From positions 1 through 37,800 of IMG/VR virus record IMGVR_UViG_3300047300_000247: DNA of 37,800 nt, one strand, 5' to 3'. The translations under genes and the position numbers were made by a program. The notes under the pieces were generated by a model. The model saw only the letters and a list, made by a program, of their open reading frames with translations. It was not told the DNA's origin and did not search any database. This document shows positions 31,724-37,742 of this stretch, piece after piece. This DNA is from a virus. The first letter of the stretch is position 1. Each line of letters begins with the position of its first letter.

Positions 31724-31752
31724 ATTATACCACGAATAATTTAATTAGTCCA
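31724..31752 (-). promoter_or_regulatory. Extended -10 promoter abutting DNA polymerase gene
   Basis: On the minus strand, TGGACT (31752-31747, 4/6 match), a 17-bp spacer ending in TGG, then TATAAT (31729-31724). The -10 overlaps the stop codons of the upstream membrane-protein gene, and six bases separate it from the polymerase ATG. The expected start site coincides with the A of ATG at 31717. Confidence 0.7.
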
Positions 31753-31931
31753 CCAAGATACATAAGAACTGCAACTATTTCTACTACAAATAATGCAAAG
31801 TCCTTCTCACGTAATCCTGCCCATGCCCACAATCCTGAACCAATGAACCCGAACCATAGATTCAATGGAAAGATGTTAAGACTTGTCAGTGCTATCCCTA
31901 TCAGGCATAGTAGTGTTCCGAGCCATTTCAT
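31725..31931 (-). CDS. Small membrane protein upstream of DNA polymerase
   Basis: A 68-residue, mostly hydrophobic protein with two to three membrane spans (WLGTLLCLIGIALTSLNIF, LWFGFIGSGLWAWAGL, FVVEIVAVLMYLGGLIKLF). ATG 31931 is preferred to a longer start because GGACA lies upstream. I recall similar small membrane proteins near polymerase genes in environmental phages. It ends in TAA TAA TAG, partly inside the polymerase promoter. Function unknown. Confidence 0.7.
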   Translation of the reverse strand: MKWLGTLLCLIGIALTSLNIFPLNLWFGFIGSGLWAWAGLREKDFALFVVEIVAVLMYLGGLIKLFVV

Positions 31932-32040
31932 GTTTGTCCTTCTTCTTAAAGATACTATCCCAGTTACTATCAAACTTCTCTCTATCTTTTATCGGTCTTG
32001 GTGTATCACCTTTACCATTACCGCAAGGTCTATGCTTCAT
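31876..32040 (-). CDS. Small conserved-looking phage protein (RPCG...GDTPRP)
   Basis: A 54-residue protein whose first 35 residues carry a recognisable small phage signature (MKHRPCGNGKGDTPRP, then FDSNWDSIF). The remaining about 18 residues overlap the next gene by 56 nt and are probably unconstrained. ATGA overlap with the upstream gene supports the start. No known role. Confidence 0.65.
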   Translation of the reverse strand: MKHRPCGNGKGDTPRPIKDREKFDSNWDSIFKKKDKHEMARNTTMPDRDSTDKS

Positions 32041-32312
32041 TTAATCCCATGCCTTTCTTCTATTGCCCTGACAAAATCAACAATCTGTCCATGTTCTTCT
32101 AACCAGTAATCTTGATAAATTTCTCTTATTTCCTCATCACTTAATGGCTTTGAACCTACAATAACTTCAAGTCGATTAACTAACAAACTATTCTTGTACT
32201 CCAACTCTTCAATTCTATCCTGCATTTTCTTAAGCTCGTCACAAGGAACTAAGACTGTGTTGTTAGGTCTTGCATTAACTCTGCGAGATCTCTCTAGTTC
32301 TGATTCACTCAT
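32037..32312 (-). CDS. Coiled-coil hypothetical protein
   Basis: A 91-residue protein (MSESELERSRRVNARPNNTV). ATG 32312 is chosen since it makes an ATGA overlap and AAGGA lies 5 nt before it. It has a coiled-coil core (LKKMQDRIEELEYKNSLLV) and an acidic C-terminal helix (DEEIREIYQDYWLEEHG). Function unknown; placed between helicase and polymerase genes. Confidence 0.65.
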   Translation of the reverse strand: MSESELERSRRVNARPNNTVLVPCDELKKMQDRIEELEYKNSLLVNRLEVIVGSKPLSDEEIREIYQDYWLEEHGQIVDFVRAIEERHGIK

Positions 32313-32464
32313 ACATCCTTCCATTTCTGTAGTTCTTTCTCAAGGTCTTCTACTTTACATTTTAAATTACCTACCTCAAGACTTAGTTCCCATTTTTCTT
32401 GAAAGTATTTACTAGCTTTATTAACTAGGTCTCTATATTCATCTTCATTTAAAATATACATCAT
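32309..32464 (-). CDS. Small coiled-coil protein after primase-helicase
   Basis: A 51-residue helical protein (MMYILNEDEYRDLVNKASKY...LQKWKDV), nearly all coiled coil. ATG 32464 overlaps the helicase stop (ATGA); its own stop overlaps the next start likewise. The paired short coiled-coil genes here could form a complex with each other; speculative. Confidence 0.65.
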   Translation of the reverse strand: MMYILNEDEYRDLVNKASKYFQEKWELSLEVGNLKCKVEDLEKELQKWKDV

Positions 32465-34101
32465 AATGCTTTCTCCTCATCAGGTAACTCACTCATACGC
32501 CCAGTAGTACGACTATATAACAAGCGACACGCCTTACCTGTTAGTCCACTAAATCGATTCTTTAACACACGTACATGAGTAGTGTTACGCTCAGTCATAT
32601 CTTCATGCTGACCATTACGCTCAAGTCCAATAACGATATCACTTAGCTGAGCAATAGATCCTGAACCGCGTAGCTGAGCAAGCGAAGTCGCCGCACCTTC
32701 CTCATGTCCTTTATCACTAGGACGCTTGAGATGTGATACAACAAATAAGCAGATGCCTGTCTCTTGTACTAGCATACGTAGCTTAGTCATTATCTCATCC
32801 AGTGCCTTTCGTTCATCGCCACTTTCTTGTGCAGATATGACAATCGAAACGTGATCCAAGAAAACATAATTACAACCCAACCCACGAGCCATGAACCGAA
32901 CACGATTGATGATGTTATCGATAGAAGTACTACCGAAATGATCAAACAAAAATAATCTATCAGTGCCAAGAGTCCTGTCAAAAGCATCTTTACGTTCTTC
33001 ATTTGTAGCCTCACTATCCGGTAAATGTAATGGTTTATTAACTGCTAAGCTCATCAAAGATTGAGCGGTTTTCTTCACTGATTCTTCTAAGAACATCAAG
33101 CCAATGTTATCCTCAGTAGTGTTCAAGATCTGCCACACAATCTCACGTAAGAACTGAGACTTACCTAGTCCTGATCCTGCAGTCACAGTTACTAACTCAC
33201 CCTTGCGGATGCCATACGTTAGATCATTCAATCCATAGTAGGGATACTGAGTATCTGCCTTAGCTACTGGCTGATTCACTAACTCCCATAGTCCTGATCC
33301 TGCAACGATACCATCAGGCACATACTTCTCAGCACTCCACCACTTATCTACAAAAGTCTTTGAATCGTTACGCGCTAGGTACTCACAAGCATCTTTGTAT
33401 TGTGTGCCTTGGTGTTTGAATACGTGTGCTTTAGATCCGAACAACTCAGCAACCTGATTAGATGCAGTGACACCTTGCTCATCAGCATCAAAGCAGATAA
33501 CGATACGATCAAAGCTCATGAGGTACTCATACTGAGCACGACAATCCTTCAATGCGTTGCCTGCACCATTGCGGATAGATACTACAGGATACTTTGAACC
33601 AGTCATTTGAAAGCAAGCCATTGCATCGAACTCACCCTCAGTAATAGTCACTGCTCGACCACCGGCAGGGAATAACTGCTGACCAAACAAAGTACCATCA
33701 CCCCACGATCCATCACTGCGGAATGTTTTCTCAGTAGTACCACGTGTCTTACACGCTACTAAGTTTCCATCCTGATTGTAGTAAGGGAAGTACACCTTCT
33801 CATCAGTGAATTTCACATTGTAAAACTCTGCAGTCTTCTGTGATAGTCCCCGCTCAGGTACTGATTTATATGAAGCATCCTCAGGAATGCCATTAAAACG
33901 CTCTGTATTCAATTTCTTTTCTTTCTTAATAGGTGTGCCTACATCGTTACCTGATTCGTTCTTGGCGGGCTGTTTAGTGGTACTACAACTGAAACAATGT
34001 GTGTGCCCATCCTCATAAATAGCTAGTGCGTCAGAACTTCCACAGTCTTGGCATGGTTGGTGTGTTCTAACTGCTCTAGATTTCTCTTCTAAATCAATCA
34101 C
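32461..34101 (-). CDS. Primase-helicase (T7 gp4-like)
   Basis: A 546-residue bifunctional replication protein. N-terminal zinc ribbon: Cys 17, 20, 36, 39. TOPRIM primase: TEGEFDAM (Glu 154) and FDADEQG (Asp 204, 206). RecA-like DnaB-type helicase: Walker A GSGLGKS (308-314), a downstream LMFLEE segment, and Walker B-like YVFLDHVSIV. It primes lagging strands and unwinds DNA as a ring. Starts at GTG 34101 with AGGAG 6 nt upstream, overlapping the preceding stop. All key residues are present. Confidence 0.95.
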   Translation of the reverse strand: MIDLEEKSRAVRTHQPCQDCGSSDALAIYEDGHTHCFSCSTTKQPAKNESGNDVGTPIKKEKKLNTERFNGIPEDASYKSVPERGLSQKTAEFYNVKFTDEKVYFPYYNQDGNLVACKTRGTTEKTFRSDGSWGDGTLFGQQLFPAGGRAVTITEGEFDAMACFQMTGSKYPVVSIRNGAGNALKDCRAQYEYLMSFDRIVICFDADEQGVTASNQVAELFGSKAHVFKHQGTQYKDACEYLARNDSKTFVDKWWSAEKYVPDGIVAGSGLWELVNQPVAKADTQYPYYGLNDLTYGIRKGELVTVTAGSGLGKSQFLREIVWQILNTTEDNIGLMFLEESVKKTAQSLMSLAVNKPLHLPDSEATNEERKDAFDRTLGTDRLFLFDHFGSTSIDNIINRVRFMARGLGCNYVFLDHVSIVISAQESGDERKALDEIMTKLRMLVQETGICLFVVSHLKRPSDKGHEEGAATSLAQLRGSGSIAQLSDIVIGLERNGQHEDMTERNTTHVRVLKNRFSGLTGKACRLLYSRTTGRMSELPDEEKAL

Positions 34102-34280
34102 TTACAACTCCTAATCTGTTTTATTAAATTACAATAATCTTCCCAGTCCTCATGAAAACCATTGAGTGCTTTGATAGGATCGTTATAGTATTTAGGGAAC
34201 GCAGTATGTAAAGCATCAAGCCACTGTATCCACAGATCTAAATCAACAACGATCTTGTCAATCTCAGAACTCACTCTCAT
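34098..34280 (-). CDS. Small hypothetical protein before primase-helicase
   Basis: A 60-residue protein (MRVSSEIDKIVVDLDLWIQW...LIKQIRSCK), acidic helical with several Trp. It overlaps the helicase start (GTGA) and the upstream gene by 17 nt. Role unknown; strict coupling suggests it is made together with the helicase. Confidence 0.65.
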   Translation of the reverse strand: MRVSSEIDKIVVDLDLWIQWLDALHTAFPKYYNDPIKALNGFHEDWEDYCNLIKQIRSCK

Positions 34281-34422
34281 GCATCCTGTTAAACATGGCT
34301 TTATGATAGTAATCTGCTAAGTCTTCTTGAACAACATCCCATCCGTACAACTCCATGTACTCGACAATATCCGACAATGTAAAATGATATCTAGCTTGTT
34401 CTGCCTCTTCATCATGAAACAT
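34264..34422 (-). CDS. Small acidic protein, first gene after promoter
   Basis: A 52-residue acidic protein (MFHDEEAEQARYHFTLSDIV...MHESEF). AAGGAG lies 5 nt before ATG 34422. It is the first gene behind the 34551 promoter, heading the helicase operon, with an untranslated leader of about 95 nt. A pI this acidic would suit a DNA-mimic or regulator; no family recognised. Confidence 0.65.
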   Translation of the reverse strand: MFHDEEAEQARYHFTLSDIVEYMELYGWDVVQEDLADYYHKAMFNRMHESEF

Positions 34423-34504
34423 ATAAACTCCTTACTTATTAGTTACTTATTAATAATAAATATATATTAGTTATCTCTAGAGTTACTTAAAAGAAAGACT
34501 CATT

Positions 34505-34516
34505 AGTATACTATAG
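34505..34516. promoter_or_regulatory. AGTATACTATAG element at predicted start site
   Basis: Contains the AGTATACT palindrome and lies exactly at the predicted transcription start of the helicase operon. An identical 12-mer is found at 37181-37192. An operator or start-site element is plausible; binding is not shown. Confidence 0.35.
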
Positions 34517-34522
34517 AGTTAA

Positions 34523-34551
34523 AAAATACCACGAATAATACTAATTGTCAA
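34523..34551 (-). promoter_or_regulatory. Sigma70 promoter for primase-helicase operon
   Basis: On the minus strand, TTGACA (34551-34546), a 17-bp spacer ending in TGG, then TATTTT (34528-34523; 4/6). The spacer and -10 start share the 14-mer ATTATTCGTGGTAT with the polymerase promoter at 31724-31752. The predicted start near 34516 coincides with the first base of a CTATAGTATACT element. The -35 overlaps the end of the upstream zinc-protein gene. Confidence 0.7.
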
Positions 34552-34759
34552 TACGAGAATCCAAAAAGTCAGTATCGTATCCCAAATCAGATTGCTCAGT
34601 CTCTTCTTCATCGTATAAATCGTATCTCTCAAAGCTTAAAACTTGTTTGTCAATTGTTGCGTAGCACTTGTTGCACATATCCAAGTACTCCCCTGTATTG
34701 ATGTGCTTACGTGTTGCCTCGAAGTCACTCAATCGTTTGTCACAGCATCTGCATCTCAT
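34541..34759 (-). CDS. Small zinc-finger-like phage protein
   Basis: A 72-residue protein with CRCC near the N-terminus and CNKC near residue 30 as a likely four-Cys zinc site, the signature DFEATRKHINTGEYLDMC, and a strongly acidic C-terminal half (YDEEETEQSDLGYDTD). I recall this short family from many T7-like environmental phages. ATG 34759 makes an ATGA overlap with the upstream gene. Possibly a host-takeover or transcription factor; unproven. Confidence 0.7.
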   Translation of the reverse strand: MRCRCCDKRLSDFEATRKHINTGEYLDMCNKCYATIDKQVLSFERYDLYDEEETEQSDLGYDTDFLDSRIDN

Positions 34760-34947
34760 AGTAAGCACTCCCCAACTTTGTTATATGCCCAAGTATATGC
34801 ATCAGTCTTCTTGTTAAAAACTTTGTGCATAACTATTGTATCACATCTGAACCGACTGTCAAGAGACAACAGTTTATCACGTTCGTAAGTGTCCTTAACT
34901 ACGCGGTATAAGTTGTTATCTTCATCGTATATCTTGTAAATTCTCAT
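34756..34947 (-). CDS. Small hypothetical protein
   Basis: A 63-residue protein (MRIYKIYDEDNNLYRVVKDTYER...NKVGECLL), mixed alpha/beta. It overlaps both neighbours by ATGA. Its coding sequence contains a promoter-like element (34835-34862). No domain recognised. Confidence 0.65.
   Translation of the reverse strand: MRIYKIYDEDNNLYRVVKDTYERDKLLSLDSRFRCDTIVMHKVFNKKTDAYTWAYNKVGECLL
34835..34862 (-). promoter_or_regulatory. Possible internal sigma70 promoter
   Basis: On the minus strand, TTGACA (34862-34857), a 16-bp spacer ending in TGA (TGn), then TACAAT (34840-34835; 5/6). It lies inside a small gene and would serve the zinc-finger-like gene and possibly the helicase operon. Spacer is one base short of its peers. 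Confidence 0.4.
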
Positions 34948-35192
34948 AACTTTTTTAACTCCTCTAAGGTTAAATCGTAACTCTCTTGCATATCTACCAC
35001 ACCCGCGTCATCGAAGTAGTCATAGATATTGACAGAGATTATACCATCTTCATCGTAATCGTGCACGTTAATGGCTACGTTATCTAGATACCACCACCAA
35101 TCCTCAATAACAGGAGGCTCAAATAAATCGTAGTGATCTATAATCTCATGCAAGTGTGCTCTGATGATGTCTTTATACTCAGATCTTAACAT
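34944..35192 (-). CDS. Acidic hypothetical protein, DNA-mimic-like composition
   Basis: An 82-residue, very acidic protein (HYDLFEPPVIEDWWWYLDNV, YDYFDDAGVVDMQE) with many aromatic residues. Small acidic early proteins of phages often mimic DNA to block host restriction or polymerase (for example T7 Ocr), but similarity is only in charge. GGAGGAAT precedes ATG 35192. ATGA overlap downstream. Confidence 0.65.
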   Translation of the reverse strand: MLRSEYKDIIRAHLHEIIDHYDLFEPPVIEDWWWYLDNVAINVHDYDEDGIISVNIYDYFDDAGVVDMQESYDLTLEELKKL

Positions 35193-35320
35193 TCCATATT
35201 CCTCCGTTTAAACGCATCTAATGAGGCGGGTGCGTGTTCTTTTAACCACTCTATCAACTCCCAGTACTGATCCTCTAGCTTATCGTATGCTTGCTCTAAT
35301 TCATGTTCTCTGTAGCTCAT
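35186..35320 (-). CDS. Small helical hypothetical protein
   Basis: A 44-residue protein (MSYREHELEQAYDKLEDQYW...RRNMEC), one long helix with basic end. GGAGGGTACT precedes ATG 35320; it overlaps the upstream gene (ATGA) and the downstream gene by 7 nt. Function unknown. Confidence 0.55.
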   Translation of the reverse strand: MSYREHELEQAYDKLEDQYWELIEWLKEHAPASLDAFKRRNMEC

Positions 35321-35466
35321 AGTACCCTCCAAAGATAATAACCAACATGTACGATAACATATACGCTAGTGATAAGCAATAGCCAGTGTGCTTGTCGCTC
35401 ATGCTTACGATTAATCGATGCCTCTTCTAAGAATTGCTTGCGATATGGTGTGCCAAAGTCATACAT
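35317..35466 (-). CDS. Small one-TM membrane protein
   Basis: A 49-residue protein with a charged N-terminus (LEEASINRKHERQAH) and a single C-terminal membrane segment (WLLLITSVYVIVHVGYYLW), a tail-anchor layout. GGGAG precedes ATG 35466. It overlaps the next gene by ATGA. Could be an early membrane-acting protein; no family known. Confidence 0.6.
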   Translation of the reverse strand: MYDFGTPYRKQFLEEASINRKHERQAHWLLLITSVYVIVHVGYYLWRVL

Positions 35467-35468
35467 AA

Positions 35469-35702
35469 TTATACTCCCACTACGTCTAAGATAGATTCTT
35501 TATCAATGGCTCTGTAGCCCTCTGATTTTAGATCATAGACAATAATAAACTTGTCCTTATCTAGAGTACATTGCCCACCTTTTAAATGCTTAGTAACGCC
35601 TAGTCTACCATTAAGTACTCTGATAGAGCCGTCCTTCTTTAAGAACGTTACTGTAAAAATCTTGCCATTACTATTTAGTATTCTCTCAATCTTACTCATC
35701 AT
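35469..35702 (-). CDS. Small SH3-like-fold hypothetical protein
   Basis: A 77-residue protein with signature FLKKDGSIRVLNGRLGVTKH then LKGGQCTLDKDKFIIVYDL, a set of short strands like an SH3 barrel. I recall similar sequences in many phages without function. ATG 35702 overlaps the upstream stop by ATGA; a second ATG follows at once. Probably a nucleic acid or protein interaction domain. Confidence 0.7.
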   Translation of the reverse strand: MMSKIERILNSNGKIFTVTFLKKDGSIRVLNGRLGVTKHLKGGQCTLDKDKFIIVYDLKSEGYRAIDKESILDVVGV

Positions 35703-36088
35703 TTCACCTCATAATAAAATATAACTCTGCAACGTGCCCCTGCTTGTGATTCATGAGCATCATACCACACTCCATCAATTAATGCAACTGCGTGACCTCG
35801 TTTTGTGACAATAAATCTACCCTTTGGATTATCTCTAGCAAATTGTGCGAATGTTGGCTCATCCAATACTCTAACCATTCCTTGGGGACGATTAGTAATC
35901 AATTGTAATGCCTTATCCATAGTGTATATAGTAACGCCTCTGCGTGGTTTTCTGCCTACTGCAGAGTATGCCTTATGTACCTCTAGATATGGTTTATTCA
36001 GAGCGAGACTAGTAGCCCGTACCGTGCAGTCATTACTCTCTCTCAGATCCGCCGGACGTGGATTAGCACTAATAAAATTTTTACTCAT
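35699..36088 (-). CDS. Papain-like cysteine-peptidase-fold early protein
   Basis: A 129-residue protein. Cys 21 in SNDCTVRATSLAL starts a helix as in papain-like or C39-like enzymes; His 99 in KRGHAVALIDG and Asp 105/110 provide a likely catalytic pair. The order Cys-His-Asp and spacing match small transglutaminase/papain folds. It lies among early genes, so it could cleave or modify a host protein. Activity is inferred from arrangement of residues only. Start ATG 36088; coupled to the next gene (TGATGA). Confidence 0.65.
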   Translation of the reverse strand: MSKNFISANPRPADLRESNDCTVRATSLALNKPYLEVHKAYSAVGRKPRRGVTIYTMDKALQLITNRPQGMVRVLDEPTFAQFARDNPKGRFIVTKRGHAVALIDGVWYDAHESQAGARCRVIFYYEVK

Positions 36089-36291
36089 TATTTTTTCTCC
36101 ATTACTTTATCATAAAGTCTAATAAAATCTGCATTACCTAACTCTGTCAAAAAACAATCAATCATCTCTTCAATATCATACTTGAATGCCTCGGGATTAT
36201 CTAGCATTTTCTCTAGAATTTTCTTATGCTGATTATCGCGTACTGCATCATCTAGTTTAGGTAACTGACCATATTCAAATAGTGACCTCAT
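36088..36291 (-). CDS. Small acidic helical hypothetical protein
   Basis: A 67-residue protein if ATG 36291 is used (GGAG 9 nt upstream); an in-frame ATG at 36306 would add five residues and overlap the upstream gene by 13 nt. Composition is helical and acidic (AFKYDIEEMIDCFLTELGNA) with a basic end (KVMEKK). Function unknown. Confidence 0.6.
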   Translation of the reverse strand: MRSLFEYGQLPKLDDAVRDNQHKKILEKMLDNPEAFKYDIEEMIDCFLTELGNADFIRLYDKVMEKK

Positions 36292-36293
36292 AA

Positions 36294-36488
36294 TCAAATG
36301 CTCCATTCTATAAATTTACTATCTAAGTTGCGTACTAATTCTAACTCTTTTTTATAATCCTCGATAATATCTGAGGGAGAATCTAGCTCAATCTTAAGCT
36401 TTAAATGAGCCTCTAATTCTCTCTCTTTTGCCCATAATGAGCGTAATAATAGACAGCGTTCTTCTGCAGATAGTTTATATGTACTCAT
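36294..36488 (-). CDS. Small helical hypothetical protein
   Basis: A 64-residue protein made of two helices (EERCLLLRSLWAKERELEAH, then DIIEDYKKELELVRNLDSK). AAAGGG precedes the ATG. It follows the GP88 gene with only a 4-base gap. No domain recognised. Confidence 0.65.
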   Translation of the reverse strand: MSTYKLSAEERCLLLRSLWAKERELEAHLKLKIELDSPSDIIEDYKKELELVRNLDSKFIEWSI

Positions 36489-36492
36489 TATA

Positions 36493-37146
36493 TTACCCTT
36501 TCACTGATAAAATTTTAATAACTTTAGCCATTTTAACACCATGAGCTTTATAGGCGATAACTGATACGTCCTTACTATAACACGCTCTGCACCCGTTGCA
36601 CTTGCCCTCATGCTCATAAGCTCTGCAGATAAACTCATCACCTTTTAATTGTGATTCATCGCTAAAAATCACGCTAGTATTCTTACCCTCGATTCTTGAG
36701 CCGTTAACCTCATCGGATGATTTTCTCAATACTACATTAGGCAATGCCTCAAGCTTAGACAAAACCTCATTGTATTTTTTAAACTTATACATACGTGTAG
36801 GAATCCAAAACTTAACCCAATTGGCTTTAGTGCACAATTCTAAAATCTTTTCTGCTAGCTCTACAGTATAAATATCGCCACTATCAAAGAATCTGAAATA
36901 GCGTGATGAATCTAACGCGATAAGCATATCAGATACCCATGAATCGCGTTGCCAGTCTTTTTTGTTAAACTCTCTAGGTGCTTTAACGTTACTAAACCTA
37001 TAATTGCCAGTAGTAGCGTAGCATCCCTTGCAAGCCGGTACTAGCTCGCCGTCCTTACCAATTGAACCTTGGCAAGTATCTAGAGCGTTAAGTGACCAAG
37101 ATAGAATGCCGTCTAGCTTGCTAGTCTTACTTAGTTTAACTGTCAT
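36493..37146 (-). CDS. GP88-family Cys-rich phage protein
   Basis: A 217-residue protein of the phage GP88 (gene product 88) type: SKTSKLDGILSWSLNALDTC, then ACKGCYA (Cys 25, 39, 42), a FRFFDSGDIYTVELAEKI segment, and a C-terminal CNGCRAC group (Cys 174, 183, 186, 189). Two Cys clusters suggest metal or iron-sulfur binding; related Gp37/Gp68-like proteins look like radical SAM relatives, but I see no CxxxCxxC. AGGAGG precedes the ATG. Being among the first early genes hints at host takeover or RNA modification; function is not known. Confidence 0.75.
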   Translation of the reverse strand: MTVKLSKTSKLDGILSWSLNALDTCQGSIGKDGELVPACKGCYATTGNYRFSNVKAPREFNKKDWQRDSWVSDMLIALDSSRYFRFFDSGDIYTVELAEKILELCTKANWVKFWIPTRMYKFKKYNEVLSKLEALPNVVLRKSSDEVNGSRIEGKNTSVIFSDESQLKGDEFICRAYEHEGKCNGCRACYSKDVSVIAYKAHGVKMAKVIKILSVKG

Positions 37147-37180
37147 ATTAAAACCTCCTATTAATTACTAGTATTTTAAA

Positions 37181-37192
37181 AGTATACTATAG
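37181..37192. promoter_or_regulatory. AGTATACTATAG element upstream of GP88 gene
   Basis: Same 12-mer as at 34505-34516, in the 81-bp gap before the GP88 gene. The gap also has a TATACT that could be a -10 on the minus strand, without a good -35. Likely a control site; the factor is unknown. Confidence 0.35.
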
Positions 37193-37227
37193 GATTCTGC
37201 CTATTAGGTAAAACCCTATATATGCTC

Positions 37228-37455
37228 TCAATCTTCTAGGACGTAATCTACATTTAATTTAAAACTCTGTAATGCCGTTACTACTTGGCGTGGTATTTCG
37301 TATACTCCATCATAGTCTACTAGCTCATTGTTGATAAACCACAAACCGCCCTCCGTGCCGTCCTCCTGATTCTCAAAGCATCCGTATTGCTTTTCAGTGT
37401 CTACGTGTACTAGCCAGTCGCCTACTTGGTTTACTAGATTGAAATTATAAGCCAT
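37228..37455 (-). CDS. First early gene, small hypothetical protein
   Basis: A 75-residue acidic protein (MAYNFNLVNQVGDWLVHVDT...LNVDYVLED). ATG 37455 is chosen because AAGGAG lies 8 nt before it; an upstream in-frame ATG at 37491 lacks a ribosome site. Being nearest to the right-end control region it may be the first early transcript. The fold appears beta-rich (YGCFENQEDGTEGGLWFINN). No family recognised. Confidence 0.65.
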   Translation of the reverse strand: MAYNFNLVNQVGDWLVHVDTEKQYGCFENQEDGTEGGLWFINNELVDYDGVYEIPRQVVTALQSFKLNVDYVLED

Positions 37456-37566
37456 TTTGTATACTCCTTTTGCGTTGTTGATAAGTACCATTGTAATGGT
37501 TTTATAGAATTGTACAATGAATTATTACTATTGAGTTTAACGATTGTGATAGACAGAGACTATTAG

Positions 37567-37605
37567 ATAGTGGTACTAAATAGTGGTACTAGATAGTGGT
37601 ACGAA
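37567..37605. repeat. Three tandem 13-bp repeats (iteron-like)
   Basis: ATAGTGGTACTAA, ATAGTGGTACTAG and ATAGTGGTACGAA follow one another without gap (37567-37579, 37580-37592, 37593-37605), then a partial ATAGG. Strict 13-bp periodicity in non-coding DNA is not expected by chance. Candidates are protein-binding iterons for replication, or operators for the first early promoter. Confidence 0.8.
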
Positions 37606-37706
37606 ATAGGTGCTTTTCCACCCCACACTTTCCCTACTCTGTCAAGTATTCTATAGACAATTTAGTAATAAACTTAGCAGAAACTAGCTAGAATTCTAAT
37701 AAGTGT

Positions 37707-37742
37707 TGCGTAAAAACAACGGGGGAGGGGTATCATTACGCA
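37707..37742. repeat. Inverted repeat flanking a G-rich core
   Basis: TGCGTAA (37707-37713) and TTACGCA (37736-37742) are exact inverted copies around 22 bases holding GGGGGAGGGG (37721-37730), in otherwise AT-rich DNA. A hairpin, terminase recognition site or genome-end landmark is possible. Confidence 0.6.

Noticed and set aside
35467-35473. TATAAT just before the ATG of the 49-aa membrane protein on the minus strand
   Set aside because: No -35 or TGn at proper spacing, and a GGGAG ribosome site is present, so it is not called as another leaderless promoter.
36120-36155. TTGACA on the minus strand with a TTTTAT 17 bp on
   Set aside because: The -10 is a 4/6 match without TGn and sits in a coding region; likely chance in AT-rich DNA.
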